In this document: positions 25,923-33,956 of the stretch, one piece after another
Position numbering within the stretch: position 1 is the stretch's first letter
How the letters are laid out: every line of letters begins with the position of its first letter
Source of the DNA: Atopobiaceae bacterium UBA5363
GTDB lineage: Bacteria > Actinomycetota > Coriobacteriia > Coriobacteriales > Atopobiaceae
DNA: 49,365 nucleotides
Direction of reading: 5' to 3'
Assembly (NCBI GenBank): GCA_002407925.1
Contig: DHPN01000009.1
Location: 26,113 to 75,477, forward strand
Program-made: the position numbers and the translations under genes
The notes under the pieces: generated by a model
What the model saw: the letters and a program-made list of their open reading frames with translations, nothing else
What the model was told of the DNA's origin: nothing
Databases searched by the model: none

Positions 25923-26567
25923 GTGGAGTCTGTTTGCCAGGGAGGATGTGCTCACGGAAACCATGCTAGAAAGAGGGGTGCCCTCACGCCGGAAGAAAAG
26001 CGCCGTGCCCTTGAGCTCGACCCTGTGAGTGGCCCTGAGGTTGAAGCTGGGCTGCAGGAGAAGGAAGAGATCATACGGGATCGCAAGCATGTCGCATTCG
26101 TGCGCGCAGGAGCGCAAACTGGGGTAGATCGCGGCGGACTTGATGCGGCGCGTGACGTTGGCGTCCCCATTTGCGGGTGGGTGCCGAAGGGAGGTCGCGC
26201 TGAAGACGCAGGAAGGGCGCCGGGGCTGCTTCGCCTCTATCCTGAGCTTGTCGAAACTCCCTCTGATTGGTATATGCAGCGCACAGCCTGGAACGTGCGG
26301 GACTCTCACTGTACCTTGATTGTCTGTGCAGGTGGAATAGAGCCGGGCAGTGGCACTGAGGCAACCGTGGAATTCGCTCGCGACTACGGGCGTCCATGGA
26401 TGGTCGCTGAGGGCCCTGCAGATGCCGATCACGTATGGGAGTGGCTTGTCGGGATTGGCCAAGGTCTCACGGTCAATATCGCTGGGCCTCGGGCATCAAA
26501 GGACCCTGACGTCTATGGGTTGGCCTACGATCTGCTAACCCTGATCCTGCTGCGTGACCGAAGCTGA
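25923..26567 (+). CDS. SLOG-fold putative molybdenum carrier (YpsA-related) protein
   Basis: A 214-aa protein matching the putative molybdenum-carrier family of the SLOG/YpsA-like Rossmann superfamily. The glycine-rich site is AGAQTGVDRGGLDAARDVG. It is followed by CGWVPKGGRAEDAG, TPSDWYMQRTAWNVRDS, GSGTEATVEFARDYGRP and a late VNIAGPRAS. The fold binds nucleotides or related ligands; the molybdenum function is a family label only. The canonical SGGQTGVDRG is altered to RAGAQTGVDRG. I start at GTG 25923, seven bases after GGAGG; the TTG at 25917 is too close to that site. The N-terminal 40 residues are Cys/His/basic-rich and extra to the family. Confidence 0.8.
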   Translation: MESVCQGGCAHGNHARKRGALTPEEKRRALELDPVSGPEVEAGLQEKEEIIRDRKHVAFVRAGAQTGVDRGGLDAARDVGVPICGWVPKGGRAEDAGRAPGLLRLYPELVETPSDWYMQRTAWNVRDSHCTLIVCAGGIEPGSGTEATVEFARDYGRPWMVAEGPADADHVWEWLVGIGQGLTVNIAGPRASKDPDVYGLAYDLLTLILLRDRS

Positions 26568-26666
26568 GCCGTTGGTCAATCCTTGGTCGTTCCTCCGCAG
26601 GTCAATAGCCACTTCCCTTTGACAGGCAAGACCTGTGCCCTGAAGCGAGAAAGTCATAGAAAATCC

Positions 26667-26695
26667 TAGACAGGCAATATTTTTTGGCGTATGCT
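26667..26695 (+). promoter_or_regulatory. Promoter of the metal-transporting ATPase
   Basis: TAGACA and TATGCT are separated by 17 bases, 47 nt before the chosen ATG. Just downstream, TGAACAGATGCTCATATGTT has weak dyad character reminiscent of ArsR/SmtB operators, but the spacing does not match the standard form. Confidence 0.45.
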
Positions 26696-26742
26696 CTCAT
26701 TAGTTAATGAACAGATGCTCATATGTTTGTAGGAGAGTCGCC

Positions 26743-28743
26743 ATGGGAGAGAGCAAAGCCACCTCTTGCAACTGCAAAGAGTGCGAGAGCAAAAGCCAAG
26801 AAGAGCAGAAAGACCCAAAGAAGCTTATCAGGCGCATCATTTTCGCATCCATCTTGCTTGTGGCGTGCATGGTAGCCGAGCGGCTCCTCGACCTCCCGAT
26901 GTGGGAAAGACTTCTTATGTACCTCGTGCCTTTTCTGGTCGCGGGCTATGACGTGCTCGGGGGAGCGGCTGAAGGAATCATGCACGGCGATCCCTTCGAT
27001 GAGGACTTCCTTATGTCTGTGGCTACGATCGGGGCCCTGGCGATTGGCTTTCTCCCGGACTCTGAGCCGGAGTTTGCAGAAGCAGTGTTTGTCATGCTGT
27101 TCTTCCAAGTCGGAGAGGCATTTGAGGCTGTCGCAGAAGGCAACAGCCGCCGTTCGATTGCCAAGCTCATGGACATCCGCCCTGACACCGCAAACGTTGA
27201 GTGTGCAGGCAAGGTCAGTGTCGTCTCGCCGGCAGAGGTAGCTATAGGGGAGATCGTCGTTGTTAAGCCTGGGGAGAAAATCCCTATGGACGGCAGCATT
27301 GTCGAGGGCACGTCGAGCTTGGACACCGTAGCTCTGACTGGTGAGAGCGTCCCACGCAGTGTGAGCGTCGGTGACAGTGCCATATCCGGCTGCGTTAATC
27401 AGACCGGCGTTTTGCGCATACGAGTGACCAAGCCATTCGGCGAATCCACGGCGTCGAAGATATTGGATCTCATTGAGAATGCAGGCGAACACAAGTCGCG
27501 CTCGGAGCACTTCATCACGAGATTTGCTCACATCTATACGCCTCTCGTCGTGTTTTCTGCCATTGCGCTCGCCATAGTGCCGCCTCTGGTCTCTGGCCAG
27601 TTCAGCGAGACCTTCCCGACGTGGCTTCTGCGCGCATTGACGTTCCTCGTGGTGTCATGCCCCTGCGCCTTGGTGGTCTCTGTGCCGCTGACCTTCTTCG
27701 GCGGCATAGGCAGCGCGTCTAAGAGCGGGATCCTGATCAAGGGCTCGAACTTTCTCGAGACACTTGCTAAGGCAGACACCGTGGTCTTCGACAAAACAGG
27801 GACGCTGACGCGCGGCGTCTTCCAAGTCATGGCCGTCCATGACGTCGCATGCGACCGGTGTGGTGCCTATGCCCATGGGAGGTCATATCAGGGCCTGCAG
27901 GGATGCGACGAAGACGAGCAGCGCCTTCTGCACCTCGCCGCACATGTCGAGCGCTTCTCCACGCATCCCATTGCTGACGCGCTTCGTGCCGCGTATCCCC
28001 ACGAAAATGATGGCTGCACCGTGGAGGATGCGCAAGAGGTGGCAGGGCAAGGCGTGATAGCCCGCGTAAACGGCCATAAGGTCGCTGTCGGCAATACGCG
28101 TCTGATGGATGCCGTGGGCGCCCAGTGGATTGACTGCGACAAGGTCGGCACGATCGTCTACGTCGCCGTTGACGGCACCTATGCAGGCCATATCGTCATT
28201 TCGGATGAAGTCAAAAAGGATGCGGCTGAGGCCATCGAGGGCATACGCTCTGAAGGGGTGCATCGCACGGTCATGCTGACCGGCGATCGCGAGGAGGTCG
28301 CAGCATTTGTCGCACACGAGCTTGGTATTGACGAGTGGCATGCAGGCCTGCTCCCTGCAGACAAGGTAGAGCAGGTAGAGAAGCTTCTCGCGCAAAAGAA
28401 GGACGGGCAGGCCCTCGCCTTCGTCGGTGACGGCATCAACGACGCTCCCGTACTCGCTCGCGCAGACGTGGGCATCGCCATGGGTGCCATGGGGTCCGAT
28501 GCTGCCATTGAGGCTGCCGATGTCGTCCTTATGGATGACAAGCCATCAAAGATAGCGCGCGCCATCCAGATATCACGTCGTACCTTACGTATAGCGCGGC
28601 AAAACATCATCCTCGCGGTTGCTATCAAGATAGCGATTCTTATATTGGCGGCCATGGGCCTTGCGCCGATGTGGCTTGCCGTCTTTGGTGACGTCGGCGT
28701 ATTGATCATTTGTGTGCTTAACGCCACCCGCACGCTCATATAA
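26743..28743 (+). CDS. P1B-type heavy-metal translocating ATPase (Zn/Cd/Pb type)
   Basis: A 666-aa metal-exporting P-type ATPase. It shows TGES (199-202), the metal-binding CPC helix SCPCALVVS (306-308), phosphorylation site FDKTGTLT (D350), THPIADALRAA (HP motif), and GDGINDAPVLA. The SCPCALVVS helix and HP motif with Zn/Cd-type surroundings point to Zn2+, Cd2+ or Pb2+. No ferredoxin-like HMA domain precedes the membrane part; instead a short Cys cluster SCNCKEC (Cys 9, 11, 14) may bind metal. AGGAGAG sits five bases before the ATG at 26743; an upstream ATG at 26707 lacks a ribosome site. No ArsR regulator lies beside it. Confidence 0.94.
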   Translation: MGESKATSCNCKECESKSQEEQKDPKKLIRRIIFASILLVACMVAERLLDLPMWERLLMYLVPFLVAGYDVLGGAAEGIMHGDPFDEDFLMSVATIGALAIGFLPDSEPEFAEAVFVMLFFQVGEAFEAVAEGNSRRSIAKLMDIRPDTANVECAGKVSVVSPAEVAIGEIVVVKPGEKIPMDGSIVEGTSSLDTVALTGESVPRSVSVGDSAISGCVNQTGVLRIRVTKPFGESTASKILDLIENAGEHKSRSEHFITRFAHIYTPLVVFSAIALAIVPPLVSGQFSETFPTWLLRALTFLVVSCPCALVVSVPLTFFGGIGSASKSGILIKGSNFLETLAKADTVVFDKTGTLTRGVFQVMAVHDVACDRCGAYAHGRSYQGLQGCDEDEQRLLHLAAHVERFSTHPIADALRAAYPHENDGCTVEDAQEVAGQGVIARVNGHKVAVGNTRLMDAVGAQWIDCDKVGTIVYVAVDGTYAGHIVISDEVKKDAAEAIEGIRSEGVHRTVMLTGDREEVAAFVAHELGIDEWHAGLLPADKVEQVEKLLAQKKDGQALAFVGDGINDAPVLARADVGIAMGAMGSDAAIEAADVVLMDDKPSKIARAIQISRRTLRIARQNIILAVAIKIAILILAAMGLAPMWLAVFGDVGVLIICVLNATRTLI

Positions 28744-28772
28744 GCAAAGCGGCCAAGGGGTGTGCGACAAGA

Positions 28773-28805
28773 CGAAGGATGTCAGCATATCGTTGACACC
28801 CTTCG
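28773..28805 (+). terminator. Hairpin between convergent metal ATPase and glmM genes
   Basis: CGAAGGATGTCA and TGACACCCTTCG form a 12-bp stem with one mismatch and a 9-nt loop. No U-run follows directly; a T-rich stretch occurs about 35 nt later (28840-28855). It may serve both convergent genes. Confidence 0.4.
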
Positions 28806-28865
28806 AGCCTATCTAGCCTTGTAGGCGTGCTGCCCCTCTTTCTTTTTTGTTCTGGCTGTTGTTTT

Positions 28866-30200
28866 TCAGCCTAGCGTCTTCAGTGCGTCGACCACAGGCT
28901 TTACCGCAAGCTCGCAAGCCCTTTGGGACGGGGCTTCAGCCATCACGCGAACAAGCTGCTCGGTTCCCGACGGGCGCACAAGCAGACATCCGCTGTCACC
29001 AAGGCTCTCTTCAGCGGCAGAGATGGCCTTGGTGACAGCTGGGTCGCTAAGAGCGTCTTGCTTGTTGGTCACCGACACGTTGACAAGTGTCTGCGGGTAG
29101 ATGGTCACCGGTTCGACGAGTTCGGAGAGCCGCTTGTTGGTCTTCTTCATGACGCCGAGCACCCGCAGCGCGGTCATAAGGCCATCGCCGGTGACCTCAT
29201 AATCTGAGAAGATCACATGACCCGATTGCTCGCCACCCAAGACGTAGCCGTTCTTGCGCATGCAGGCGTAGACATTCTTATCTCCCACGGCAGTTTTCTC
29301 GTAGCTGAGTCCTGCGGCCTCAAGAGCCTTGAAGAAACCGAAATTGCTCATCACTGTCGCAACAATCTTGTGCTCTGGGAGCTTGCCGATCGAGTTCATG
29401 TAGCAGCCGCAGACGTACATGATCAGGTCGCCGTCGACGACGTTGCCTTGGTCGTCCACAGCGATGCAGCGATCTGCGTCTCCGTCGAAGGCAAAGCCGC
29501 AGTCAAGGAGGTTGCCCCTGACATGGTCTTGCAGAGCAGAAATATGGGTTGAACCGCAGTTCACGTTGATGTTGAAGCCATTGGGCGTGTCATTTATCAC
29601 ATGGACCTCAGCGCCGAGACTTGTGAAGACTCGTTCGGCCACAGTCCAGCTTGCGCCGTTTGCGCAGTCTATGCCGACCTTGAGTCCGTCGAGGCGGAAG
29701 TCTGCCGTCGAAATCAGGTGATTGAGATAGCGTTCGCGGCCCGCGATGTGATCGATCGTGCGACCGATCGCGTCGCCAGTGGCAAGAGGCACCTCTACCT
29801 TGCCGTCTATGTAGTCCTCGATCTGCTCGAGCACCTCAGGCTCCATCTTGAAGCCTTCGCGGTTGACGAGCTTGATGCCGTTGTCCTGATAGGGGTTATG
29901 GCTTGCGGTAATCATGATGCCGCAGTCAAAGCCTCCGTCGCACACGACGTAGGAGACGGAGGGTGTAGGTGTCACGTGTAGGAGGTAGCCATCCGCACCG
30001 CTCGCAACAAGTCCAGACGCGATGGCGTACTCGAACATATAGCTCGAGCGACGCGTGTCCTTGCCTACCACGATGCGCGCCTTGCGCCCTATGCGTAGGC
30101 CGTAGTACCAGCCCACGAACCGACCGATCTTGAAAGCGTGCTCGACGGTTAAGCTTTCGTTGGCTCTGCCGCGGAATCCATCCGTTCCGAAGTATCTCAT
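28866..30200 (-). CDS. glmM: Phosphoglucosamine mutase
   Basis: GlmM converts glucosamine-6-phosphate to glucosamine-1-phosphate for UDP-GlcNAc and cell-wall synthesis. The 444-aa protein starts MRYFGTDGFRG, has the phosphoserine loop MITASHNPYQDNG (S100), the metal site AFDGDADR, the sugar loop LGGEQSGH and the phosphate-binding RPSGTEQLVRV. AGGAG sits six bases before the ATG at 30200; a GTG at 30221 would lie upstream of the ribosome site. It is monocistronic as far as can be seen. Confidence 0.96.
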   Translation of the reverse strand: MRYFGTDGFRGRANESLTVEHAFKIGRFVGWYYGLRIGRKARIVVGKDTRRSSYMFEYAIASGLVASGADGYLLHVTPTPSVSYVVCDGGFDCGIMITASHNPYQDNGIKLVNREGFKMEPEVLEQIEDYIDGKVEVPLATGDAIGRTIDHIAGRERYLNHLISTADFRLDGLKVGIDCANGASWTVAERVFTSLGAEVHVINDTPNGFNINVNCGSTHISALQDHVRGNLLDCGFAFDGDADRCIAVDDQGNVVDGDLIMYVCGCYMNSIGKLPEHKIVATVMSNFGFFKALEAAGLSYEKTAVGDKNVYACMRKNGYVLGGEQSGHVIFSDYEVTGDGLMTALRVLGVMKKTNKRLSELVEPVTIYPQTLVNVSVTNKQDALSDPAVTKAISAAEESLGDSGCLLVRPSGTEQLVRVMAEAPSQRACELAVKPVVDALKTLG

Positions 30201-30358
30201 TCGTTTCTCCTGGTCTCGCACTGAGCGCGGGTTGGTTTCCTAATTATTGCGAATAGTTTACCGTCTTCGCATGGAGAAGAGGCGCACAACGGCCACCTTC
30301 ATTCTGTTTGCTTTCTATAATGTATGACAGTAAGTCCATGGGAAATGCGGAGGCGAGC

Positions 30359-30928
30359 ATGGCGAAAGGGCATCTGCACCTGTCTTTTAACTCTCCTGTC
30401 GTGCTCATGTTTGTTGCCTTGTGTTTTTTGGCCACCTTGTTGGGCCAACTCTCTGATGGCGCCATCACACAAGCCTTTTTCATGACCTATCGCAGCTCGC
30501 TTCTTGACCCGCTGATGTATGTGCGGCTCTTTACACATGTCTTTGGACACGTGAGCTGGGAGCATTTCGTAGACAACATGACCATCGTTCTTTTGCTCGG
30601 GCCGTTGCTCGAAGAGAAGTACGGCTCGCGTCCGCTCGCTGAAGTCATGATGGCCTCCACCTTGACGACAGGGCTCGTGAATGACATATTCTTTCCTCAT
30701 CAGGCCCTTTGTGGCGCAAGTGGGATCTGCTTCACGTTCATCCTCCTGTCCTCCATCACGCAGGTTCGTAATGGAGGCATACCGCTGACCTTCATCCTCG
30801 TTGCGGTCCTTTTTTTGGGGCAGCAGGTTGTTTTGGGCCTTACTATCCAGGACAATGTCTCCAACCTCTCTCATGTCATAGGAGGCATAGTCGGGGCCGT
30901 CGCCGGATTTGGATTCCTGCGTCAGTGA
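30359..30928 (+). CDS. Rhomboid-family intramembrane serine protease
   Basis: A 189-aa, six-helix rhomboid-like protein. The catalytic serine is in CGASG (S121), and the histidine in SHVIGG (H172). The oxyanion region HVSWEHFVDNM precedes them. Rhomboids cleave membrane proteins within the bilayer; no substrate can be inferred. CGGAGG lies five to six bases before the ATG at 30359, so earlier in-frame starts are rejected. TATAAT at 30316-30321 is a possible -10 without a clear -35. The nicotinamidase-like gene follows after 30 nt. Confidence 0.87.
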   Translation: MAKGHLHLSFNSPVVLMFVALCFLATLLGQLSDGAITQAFFMTYRSSLLDPLMYVRLFTHVFGHVSWEHFVDNMTIVLLLGPLLEEKYGSRPLAEVMMASTLTTGLVNDIFFPHQALCGASGICFTFILLSSITQVRNGGIPLTFILVAVLFLGQQVVLGLTIQDNVSNLSHVIGGIVGAVAGFGFLRQ

Positions 30929-30958
30929 TTTGGGATATATCGACCTGAAGGGGCTCAT

Positions 30959-31483
30959 ATGAAGAGGATGCTCGTGGTTGTGGATATGCAGAATGACTTC
31001 GTTGACGGTGCGCTTGGCACCGCTGAGGCGGCGTCGATTGTGCCTGCCGTGGTAAGGAAGATCGAAAACTACCCTGATGACTGCATTTGGGTGACGCGTG
31101 ACACCCACCAAAATGACTACCTTGACACCCAAGAGGGGGAGCATCTCGCGGTGCCGCATTGCATCGCCGGCACAAAGGGCTGGCAGATCTTTCCGGCAGT
31201 ACGTGAGGCACTGCCACGCTATGTGAGGATCTTTGACAAGCCCTCCTTCGGCTCCGTTGAGCTTGCGCGCGCCTTAGCAGAGGAAAATGCCCACGAGCCT
31301 ATTGAGGTGGAGTTTGTCGGCCTCTGCACAGACATTTGCGTGGTGTCGAATGCGCTGCTCGCAAAGGCGTTCTCTCCTGAGATGCCCATACGCGTTGACG
31401 CGGCATGCTGCGCTGGCACGACACCAGAGCGCCATGAAGCTGCGCTGGACACCATGCGAAGCTGTCAGATCCTTGTGTCGTAG
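30959..31483 (+). CDS. Nicotinamidase-like cysteine hydrolase (isochorismatase superfamily)
   Basis: A 174-aa isochorismatase-superfamily hydrolase with the catalytic triad D9 (VVVDMQNDF), K94 (FDKPSFGS) and C127 (GLCTDICV). The metal-binding DTH and HLAVPHC elements of PncA are visible. This pattern favours nicotinamide to nicotinate conversion in NAD salvage over isochorismate hydrolysis, though other amides are possible. AGGGG precedes the ATG by five bases. It is probably co-transcribed with the rhomboid gene. Confidence 0.87.
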   Translation: MKRMLVVVDMQNDFVDGALGTAEAASIVPAVVRKIENYPDDCIWVTRDTHQNDYLDTQEGEHLAVPHCIAGTKGWQIFPAVREALPRYVRIFDKPSFGSVELARALAEENAHEPIEVEFVGLCTDICVVSNALLAKAFSPEMPIRVDAACCAGTTPERHEAALDTMRSCQILVS

Positions 31484-31515
31484 GCACCTTTTTTCCAATG
31501 AGGGGGAAATGCCAT

Positions 31516-31547
31516 GAAAAAAGCCCTAGAGGGATGTGTCTAGGGCT
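31516..31547 (-). terminator. Rho-independent terminator of the LxxG/MMPL operon
   Basis: On the minus strand AGCCCTAGA-N8-TCTAGGGCT is a perfect 9-bp stem followed by TTTTTTC, about 40 nt after the stop codon. It is a textbook intrinsic terminator for the leftward operon; the plus strand has no T-run. Confidence 0.9.
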
Positions 31548-31587
31548 CAAGGGTTCGGCGGTGGGAAGGGAGAAGGCCGCCGCGCCC

Positions 31588-33951
31588 CTACTTGTCGCTC
31601 TTGTCAGAAGAGAAGAGCGCGGCAAGCCGTGTAAAGAAGTTCTGACCCTCATCGGAGGAGCTGTCGCTTGTGTCTGTGGCAGCTTGCTCCGACTGGTCCT
31701 CAGAGTCTTCGCTGGTATCATCGTCAGTATTCTTGATTCCGTCGACGACGTAGGCGAATTCGACTTCGCTGACGTCGGTGTTGCTGGGATCTACGAAGGA
31801 ATGCAGCGCATAGCCCTTGCCAAGCTTCTCGTCGATGGTGCTTTGAAGCTGGTCGAGGACCTTGTCATCAAGGCCTGAGACGGAGTCGTGGAGTTCCTCA
31901 AGGCTTGAGGAGAGTGTCTTGGAGCCTGATGACGCCTCATTTGTCCCTGAGGAGAGCGTGTCGAGCCCTGACGCAAGCGAGGAAGAGCCCGAGCTGACTT
32001 GAGCTGCGCCGGAGCTGAGGCTGGAGGCGCCAGAGGCGAGCTGTTGGGCCGCGCCGTAGATGGTGGTTTGGCCGGAGGAGTCCTTGGAGTTCGTGAGAGA
32101 CGCCACCACCTCATCTGTCCCTGAGGACACTTCCTGCGCACCTTCGTCAAGCTGGTCGAGGAGCGAGAGGCCGTTGCTCATCTGGGATACGGTTGTGCTC
32201 ATGGTGCTGAGATCATCTTGTGCCGTCGAGGTGGCTGTCTCAGACTTGCTCAAGACGTCACGGGAGGCGGACATGAGCGTGCCTGCGTCTATTTGAACCT
32301 CTTTGAGGTCATTGGCAAGCTCAGTTGCATTTTTGCTGATCTTTTGCTCGAGCTGTCCTGCATTGTCTGAGGCGTTTGTGAGCGTGCTTGCGGCGCTCTG
32401 TATGCTCTTACCGGCTGACTGGGCGCTCGCACAAGCGTTTGAGCTGGCTGTTGCAGATGAGTCGAGCGTTCTCTCTACATTTTCAAGTGTTGCCTTCTGC
32501 GCATCGCTGAGGCCTGTGGTGTCCATGTGCTTCAGCGATGAGCTTGCCCCTGCAGTGCTTTGCGCTGCCGTTCCTGCGTCTGTTGCCGCTGCTGTGATGT
32601 CCGTGCCGGCGCTCGACAGGTCATCGCTTACGCTGGAGAGCTCAGTCATGCTCGACTGTAGCGCCTTGAGATCATTTGCCACATTTTGGCCGTCGGTTGT
32701 GAGGCTGGTCTGCAGGTGCGTGAGGCCACTTGCCTGAGACTTGATCTGGCCAAGCTCTTGCTCGATGGATGATAGTTGGGACTTGAGGTCGCTTACGTTC
32801 TCATTGGCTGTCAGGAGTGCTCCCGGCATGGTCTCCGAAAGAGTGGTGCGCAGGGCGGAGACGCCTGAGGAGACCTCAGAGGCACCCTCCCTGAGGGTCG
32901 AGAAGCTTCCTTGGTTCTCCTCAAGCTTTGACTGCAACAGAGCTGCGCCGCTGCTCAATTGGTCCGTTCCGCTGGAGAGGGCAGAGGCTCCAGACGCGAG
33001 CGTGCTCGCGCCCGAGGCGGCAGAGCTCGCGCCCGAGGCGAGCTCTGACAGGCCGCTTTGCAGTGACGCGCCACCATCGGTAAGCTGCGATGTGCCCTCG
33101 TCGAGCTCATCTGAGGCATTCGACAGGTCGGACGTGTCATAGTCACGGACGTTAATGGCAGTCGAGAGGGGCATCGCGCTGATTTGCCAACCTGAGTAGC
33201 TGAAGTCCTTGGCGCTGCCCTTGATATGATAGTCCCCGTCGCTGTCAGGAAGCAGCAGGTACGTGAGTAAGGTGTTGTCTCCGGAAATTGCCGTCGTGGC
33301 ACCGTCGCTGTCCGAGACGTTGAAGTTAGCGTTGGGAAACGTTCCCTGTGCTTGTAGCACGAAGCTTTTCGCGAAGTCTGCCGTCGCAGAGTCGTCGGAA
33401 AGCCCGGTAATCTTGAGCTCTATGTCAAGGTCACCGTTTTGGCCGGCGAGCTCGTCAGGACTGATCTGCTTTCCGTCAAGGGTGTAGGTAATCTCGACAT
33501 CCCATGGCAGCTGCGTCGAGCTGTCGAGATCTCCCTGGTAATAGAAGGGCTCGTCGGCCAAAGTTGTAAGGTTGACCTTGCCGTCGGTATCCGTCAAATC
33601 CTCAGAGCTTGACATGTTAGTGAGCTTGGTATAAGAACCCGGGTCGCTCACATCAGTGGCAGCTGTCGTGTTGAAATAATTCACGACATAGATGCCTGAG
33701 GTCTTTCCGCTCGCATCTGCCTTGGAGTAGACAGTTTCCTTCTTGGACGTGGAGGAGGCGTCTATGGAAGGCGATGTCTCAGTGTCAGAGGAAGTCGAGT
33801 CGCTGCTCTGGTCGGCGTAAGCGACGCTTGGCATGACCGATGTTGTCACGAGCAAGGTGCTCATCGCACAGGCGAGCAGCTTCTTTCCGAGGACAGGTGC
33901 CGCTGAAACTGTTCTGGTGGAGCTATGTGGACTGGAAATGCTTTTTTTCAT
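31588..33951 (-). CDS. Secreted coiled protein with xxxLxxG heptad repeats, partner of the MMPL exporter
   Basis: A 787-aa exported protein. A signal peptide ends at about SVAYA (residue 46). A beta-rich N-terminal part follows, then two blocks of heptads with Leu and Gly (LASGASTLASGASALSSG, about 290-345, and LSSGAAQVSSGSSSLASG, about 650-710). These flank a long helical coiled-coil region. The spacing matches the xxxLxxG-by-4 repeat found in YhgE/Pip-type proteins. Unlike YhgE, I see no C-terminal membrane helices. The start lies five bases after the MMPL stop and uses GAGGAG within the end of that gene, so they are coupled. A structural or adaptor role for the exporter is inferred. Confidence 0.82.
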   Translation of the reverse strand: MKKSISSPHSSTRTVSAAPVLGKKLLACAMSTLLVTTSVMPSVAYADQSSDSTSSDTETSPSIDASSTSKKETVYSKADASGKTSGIYVVNYFNTTAATDVSDPGSYTKLTNMSSSEDLTDTDGKVNLTTLADEPFYYQGDLDSSTQLPWDVEITYTLDGKQISPDELAGQNGDLDIELKITGLSDDSATADFAKSFVLQAQGTFPNANFNVSDSDGATTAISGDNTLLTYLLLPDSDGDYHIKGSAKDFSYSGWQISAMPLSTAINVRDYDTSDLSNASDELDEGTSQLTDGGASLQSGLSELASGASSAASGASTLASGASALSSGTDQLSSGAALLQSKLEENQGSFSTLREGASEVSSGVSALRTTLSETMPGALLTANENVSDLKSQLSSIEQELGQIKSQASGLTHLQTSLTTDGQNVANDLKALQSSMTELSSVSDDLSSAGTDITAAATDAGTAAQSTAGASSSLKHMDTTGLSDAQKATLENVERTLDSSATASSNACASAQSAGKSIQSAASTLTNASDNAGQLEQKISKNATELANDLKEVQIDAGTLMSASRDVLSKSETATSTAQDDLSTMSTTVSQMSNGLSLLDQLDEGAQEVSSGTDEVVASLTNSKDSSGQTTIYGAAQQLASGASSLSSGAAQVSSGSSSLASGLDTLSSGTNEASSGSKTLSSSLEELHDSVSGLDDKVLDQLQSTIDEKLGKGYALHSFVDPSNTDVSEVEFAYVVDGIKNTDDDTSEDSEDQSEQAATDTSDSSSDEGQNFFTRLAALFSSDKSDK

Positions 33952-33956
33952 ACTAA

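Noticed and set aside
31940..33060. Repetitive DNA as a tandem-repeat array or CRISPR
   Set aside because: The repetition comes from Ser/Gly/Leu heptads in the encoded protein; unit sequences vary and there are no fixed spacers.
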